Assembly (NCBI GenBank): GCA_020692235.1
Contig: JAIMKU010000002.1
Span: 1 to 43,032, forward strand
DNA: 43,032 nucleotides
Reading direction: 5' to 3'
Source of the DNA: Hydrogenophilus sp.
Lineage (GTDB): Bacteria; Pseudomonadota; Gammaproteobacteria; Burkholderiales; Thiobacillaceae
The notes beneath the pieces were generated by a model. The model was not told the DNA's origin, ran no database searches, and saw only the letters and a list, made by a program, of their open reading frames with translations. This document shows, piece after piece, positions 39,920 to 43,032 of this stretch; the first letter of the stretch is position 1; each line of letters starts with the position of its first letter. A program made the translations under genes and the position numbers.

Positions 39920-41653
39920 ATGAATTACATCGAGCCCAAGACCCATTTAGCCAACCTGTTCGCTCAGGCCGTCGCCCAGGTCGCGCCTGGCAGCGCCATC
40001 GCCATCGAGCTGGATCGGCCCAAGCAGGCCAGCCACGGCGATTACGCCTGCAATGCGGCCATGCAACTGGCTCGCGCCCTGAAAAAGAATCCGCGCGAGG
40101 TCGCTGGGCAAATCGTCGCCGCATTGCCGGCCTCGCCACTGGTGGCAAAGACCGAGATCGCAGGACCGGGCTTCATCAACGTCTTTATCAAACCAGCCGC
40201 AAAACAGGCACTGGTTGGCCACGTCCTGGCCGCCGGCGCGGATTACGGCCGTAGCGACCTGGGCCACAGTCGCAAAGTGCAGGTCGAGTTCGTCTCCGCC
40301 AACCCGACCGGGCCGCTCCATGTTGGCCATGGCCGGGGCGCCGCGTTCGGCGCCAGCCTGGCCAATTGCCTGGCCTTTGTCGGCTATGACGCCTATCGCG
40401 AGTACTACGTCAACGATGCCGGCCGGCAGATGGACATCCTGGCGCTGTCGACCTGGCTGCGTTATCTGGAACTGAACGGCGAGATCGTGGCCTTCCCCGG
40501 CAACGCCTATCAGGGCGATTACGTGAAGGCCATGGCGCGGGCCGTGGCCGAGCTCCACGGCGGGCGCTACAAACGCGCCGCCGCCGAGGTGGTGGCCAAT
40601 GTGCCGAACGCCGAGAGCGACCCCGAAGGTCATCTCGATGCCCTGATCGCCAACGCCAAGGCGTTGCTCGGCCCCGACTACGCCTATATCCACGGTTATG
40701 CCCTGGAGGAGCAACTGGGCGATGGTCGCAACGACCTGACCGAATTCGGCGTGGTCTTTGACCACTGGTTCTCGGAACGGACCCTGCACGATGCCGGACT
40801 GATCGACCGGGCCGTGGTGGCCCTGCAAAAAAACGGCCACGTCTACGAACAAAACGGCGCGCTGTGGTTCCGCTCCACCGACTTCGGTGATGAGAAGGAT
40901 CGGGTGGTCAAGCGCGACAATGGCATCTATACCTACTTCGCCGCCGACATCGCCTATCACCTGAACAAGTTCGAACGCGGCTTCGACCAGGTCATCGATG
41001 TCTGGGGTGCCGATCATCACGGTTATATCTCGCGGGTCAAGGGCGCGCTCAAGGCCGCCGGCGCCGATCCGGACCGGCTGACCGTGACCCTGGTGCAATT
41101 CGCCGTGCTCTGGGAGGGCGGCCAGAAAAAGTCCATGTCCACTCGCTCCGGCCAGTATGTCACCCTGCGCGAATTGCGCACCGAAGTGGGCAATGACGCC
41201 TGCCGCTTCTTCTATGTATTGCGTAAACCGGACCAGCATCTGGACTTTGACCTGGACCTGGCCAAGAGCCAGAGCAACGACAACCCGGTCTATTACATCC
41301 AGTATGCCCACGCCCGCATCAGCCGGGTGCTGGAAGCCTGGGGCGGTGATAGCGCCGGCCTCAAGGAGGCCGACCCGAGCCAACTGAACCAGCCGCAGGA
41401 GTTGGCCTTGCTCAATCGCTTGGCTGAATTTCCGGAGATTTGCGCCGCCGCCGCGCGGGAATTTTCACCGCATCTGGTCGCCTATTATCTGAAAGACTTG
41501 GCTGCCGACCTGCATGGTCTGTACGCCGCCTGCCAGTTCCTGGTCGCCGATGAAGCGTTGAAACTGGCCCGGCTGGCGTTGATCGCCGCGACCCGTCAGA
41601 CGCTGCGCAACGGATTGGCGCTGCTCGGCGTAGGCGCGCCGGACAAGATGTAG
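39920..41653 (+). CDS. argS: Arginyl-tRNA synthetase
   Basis: Charges tRNA-Arg. 577 residues from the ATG at 39920 (MNYIEPKTHLANLFAQAV). The class I HIGH motif is HVGH at residues 134-137 (NPTGPLHVGHGRG), and the degenerate KMSKS loop reads KKSMSTRSG. The C-terminal anticodon-binding helical domain ends NGLALLGVGAPDKM at a TAG stop. An in-frame upstream start at 39875 adds no homology. Followed after 9 bases by the SPOR gene. Confidence 0.97.
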   Translation: MNYIEPKTHLANLFAQAVAQVAPGSAIAIELDRPKQASHGDYACNAAMQLARALKKNPREVAGQIVAALPASPLVAKTEIAGPGFINVFIKPAAKQALVGHVLAAGADYGRSDLGHSRKVQVEFVSANPTGPLHVGHGRGAAFGASLANCLAFVGYDAYREYYVNDAGRQMDILALSTWLRYLELNGEIVAFPGNAYQGDYVKAMARAVAELHGGRYKRAAAEVVANVPNAESDPEGHLDALIANAKALLGPDYAYIHGYALEEQLGDGRNDLTEFGVVFDHWFSERTLHDAGLIDRAVVALQKNGHVYEQNGALWFRSTDFGDEKDRVVKRDNGIYTYFAADIAYHLNKFERGFDQVIDVWGADHHGYISRVKGALKAAGADPDRLTVTLVQFAVLWEGGQKKSMSTRSGQYVTLRELRTEVGNDACRFFYVLRKPDQHLDFDLDLAKSQSNDNPVYYIQYAHARISRVLEAWGGDSAGLKEADPSQLNQPQELALLNRLAEFPEICAAAAREFSPHLVAYYLKDLAADLHGLYAACQFLVADEALKLARLALIAATRQTLRNGLALLGVGAPDKM

Positions 41654-41662
41654 GAGCGATAC

Positions 41663-42250
41663 GTGGCGCGCGACTACAAAGACAGCGAACCCAGGCGGGG
41701 CGGCTATGGCCAACCGAGGCGCAAGAGCGGCGGCCTGTTCAAGGGCGTGCTACTCGGCATCTTGCTGAGTCTGCTGCTGGCCGGCGTGTTGCTTTGGCTC
41801 TTGTGGCCCCGGTCGCAGGATTTCAAACCGATGGCATCCGCCCCGGAATTGCAGCCGCCACCGACGGCGATCGTCACCCCGGCCAAGCCAGCCGATGCCG
41901 CTCAGGACACGCCGGCTGCGTCGGATAGGACGGATGCCTCGAACTATACCTTCTACGACATTCTGCCCGGCGATCGGGCGCCCAAGCCCCTGCCGGCGAA
42001 AGCGAATGCCGAACGCTGGTGGTTGCAGGTCGCGGCCTTGAAGAATGCCGGCGATGCCGACGCACTGCGGGCCAAGCTGGTCCTGCTCAATTTCAGCGCC
42101 GTGGTTGAGCCGACGGTGCAGGGCGAGGCCACGCTCTACCGGGTTCGGGTCGGCCCATTCAGCGACCAGGCCGCCGCCGATTTGGCGCAAAAAAAACTAG
42201 CCGAGAACAAATTCGATGCCAGACCACTCAAAGAAGCCGTTAACCCATAG
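41663..42250 (+). CDS. SPOR-domain cell division protein, FtsN-like
   Basis: Bitopic inner-membrane protein whose periplasmic SPOR domain binds denuded septal peptidoglycan. 195 residues from a GTG at 41663. A basic cytoplasmic tail precedes one membrane helix at about residues 24-47 (LFKGVLLGILLSLLLAGVLL). A proline/alanine-rich linker follows, then the SPOR domain near 117-190 (WLQVAALKNAGDADALRAKL, YRVRVGPFSDQAAADLAQ). FtsN role is inferred from architecture and the argS-SPOR-dsbA order. Stop TAG; dsbA starts 9 bases on. Confidence 0.9.
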   Translation: MARDYKDSEPRRGGYGQPRRKSGGLFKGVLLGILLSLLLAGVLLWLLWPRSQDFKPMASAPELQPPPTAIVTPAKPADAAQDTPAASDRTDASNYTFYDILPGDRAPKPLPAKANAERWWLQVAALKNAGDADALRAKLVLLNFSAVVEPTVQGEATLYRVRVGPFSDQAAADLAQKKLAENKFDARPLKEAVNP

Positions 42251-42259
42251 GAGACCTTC

Positions 42260-42916
42260 ATGCGTTTAGTCAATTTATTTGCTGCCCTCGCCGTTGCCCT
42301 GCCTCTGGTCGCCATGCCGATGACCGCCGCTGCATTGGAGGCTGGCAAGGATTACCAGGTCCTGTCGCCGGTCCAACCGACCGAAAGCAAGGGCAAGGTC
42401 GAGGTGATCGAATTTTTTGCCTACACCTGCCCGCATTGCTTCTCTTTGGAGCTGGCGCTCAATGCCTGGGCCAGGAAATTGCCCAAGAACGTCGTCCTTA
42501 AACGTCAGCCGGTCATCTTTTCCGATAGCTGGGAGCCCATGGCCCGTGCCTATTTCGCCCTCAAGGCGCTGGGCGCGGTCGATAGGTTGCACGACGATGT
42601 CTTTAATGCCATCCATGTCGAGAACAAGAAGCTGATGGACCCCGATACCTTCTTCTACTGGGGCGCCAAGCATGGTCTGGATCGAGCCAAACTGAAGGCC
42701 GCTTATGATTCCTTCACCGTCAACGCCGATATCGCCCGGACCAAGGCATTGGCACGCAATTACAAACTGAGCGGCGTGCCGACCCTGGCGGTCAATGGCA
42801 AGTACCTGACCTCCGCCTCCATGACTGGCAGTCAGGAGAAGACCTTGGCAGTGGTCGACGCGTTAATCAAGATGGAATCGCCGGCCAAGGTTACCAAGGC
42901 CAAGAAGCGGAAATAA
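42260..42916 (+). CDS. dsbA: Thiol:disulfide interchange protein DsbA-like
   Basis: Periplasmic oxidase that forms disulfide bonds in exported proteins. 218 residues: a signal peptide (MRLVNLFAALAVALPLVAM, cleavage near AAALEA), then a thioredoxin fold with active site C57-P-H-C60 (FFAYTCPHCFSLE) and the cis-proline loop SGVPTLAVNG. The lysine-rich tail (KVTKAKKRK) is longer than usual. GGAGA lies 8 bases upstream of the ATG. It closes the argS-SPOR-dsbA operon, followed by a terminator. Confidence 0.94.
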   Translation: MRLVNLFAALAVALPLVAMPMTAAALEAGKDYQVLSPVQPTESKGKVEVIEFFAYTCPHCFSLELALNAWARKLPKNVVLKRQPVIFSDSWEPMARAYFALKALGAVDRLHDDVFNAIHVENKKLMDPDTFFYWGAKHGLDRAKLKAAYDSFTVNADIARTKALARNYKLSGVPTLAVNGKYLTSASMTGSQEKTLAVVDALIKMESPAKVTKAKKRK

Positions 42917-42955
42917 GTCTCGGCGGCCGGGTCTAAATTCAGGACCCCGACCGAT

Positions 42956-42993
42956 AAAAAAAGCCCCAAGGCCGAAAGGTCTTGGGGCTTTTT
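42956..42993. terminator. Strong bidirectional terminator after dsbA
   Basis: AAGCCCCAAGGCC-GAAA-GGTCTTGGGGCTT forms a 13-bp stem with one G-T pair and a GNRA-type loop, with A and T runs on its two sides. It can end dsbA transcription and also that of a convergent gene from the right. Confidence 0.92.
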
Positions 42994-43019
42994 GCATAAC
43001 GCGGTGAGTTGGCTGGGGC

Positions 43020-43032
43020 TTAGAAGTCCATG
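43020..43032 (-). other. Possible 3' end of a convergent gene
   Basis: On the minus strand the last bases read ATG GAC TTC TAA, that is M-D-F-stop, just beyond a bidirectional terminator. A terminal phenylalanine is the usual end of outer-membrane beta-barrel proteins. Only four codons are visible, so this is a hint, not an annotation. Confidence 0.15.

Noticed and set aside
39947-41383. A 478-codon open frame on the minus strand
   Set aside because: Shadow of argS; no motif, and the opposite strand is a certain gene.

Overview
The window is a stretch of bacterial chromosome around the replication origin, most likely from a betaproteobacterium. The reasons are the order mnmG-rsmG-parA-parB-atpI-atpBEFHAGD, the order mnmE-yidC-rnpA-rpmH/dnaA-dnaN-gyrB with no recF between dnaN and gyrB, the block lpxL-lpxL-dapF-DUF484-xerC, and argS-SPOR-dsbA. 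The DNA is GC-rich with dense coding. I place it no lower than class; a Nitrosomonadales/Rhodocyclales-like lineage is a guess.

Region 1 (1-9.8 kb, all minus strand) holds the F-type ATP synthase operon (atpI-B-E-F-H-A-G and the 5' part of atpD), preceded by parB, parA, rsmG and mnmG. Region 2 (9.8-20.9 kb) is the origin core. It has a perfect parS site, an ABC exporter, a small unknown ORF, mnmE-yidC-rnpA-rpmH on the minus strand, then dnaA, a short intergenic oriC with DnaA boxes, dnaN, a second parS and gyrB on the plus strand. ParA/ParB, two parS sites, DnaA, oriC, the beta clamp and gyrase B together form the initiation and origin-segregation module.

Region 3 (20.9-28.4 kb) is accessory and visibly decaying. 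It holds 3' remnants of moaA and moeA that once faced away from each other and are now joined by an exact 48-bp tandem duplication. It also has a small membrane protein, an intact moeB-like gene, tRNA-Ala(CGC), a 168-bp MITE-like element, a MASE1-PAS-GGDEF diguanylate cyclase with an in-frame TAG, an Hsp20 gene with a sigma-32-type promoter, and a GMC oxidoreductase with a second in-frame TAG followed upstream by its Tat-exported partner subunit.

Region 4 (28.4-36.0 kb) is conserved housekeeping: rlmI, metK with a hairpin-rich leader, two lipid A acyltransferase-like genes, a GNAT acetyltransferase carrying a solo copy of the MITE end, a CoA-binding protein, dapF, a DUF484 gene and xerC. Region 5 (36.0-37.65 kb) is a small island: a Phd/PIN toxin-antitoxin pair with a palindromic operator, bracketed by inverted copies of a REP-like hairpin, then a MoaD-like gene that lacks the C-terminal Gly-Gly and has a structured, terminator-ending leader. 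Region 6 (37.7-43.0 kb) holds uvrD, argS, a SPOR-domain protein and dsbA, closed by a strong terminator.

The main non-routine signals are the decay of three molybdenum-cofactor genes in one window, two in-frame amber codons in neighbouring accessory genes although TAG is an ordinary stop here, a MITE-like element with a solo end elsewhere, the bracketed toxin-antitoxin island, and two candidate structured leaders (metK, moaD). I found no CRISPR array, no intact insertion sequence and no convincing new multi-gene system.
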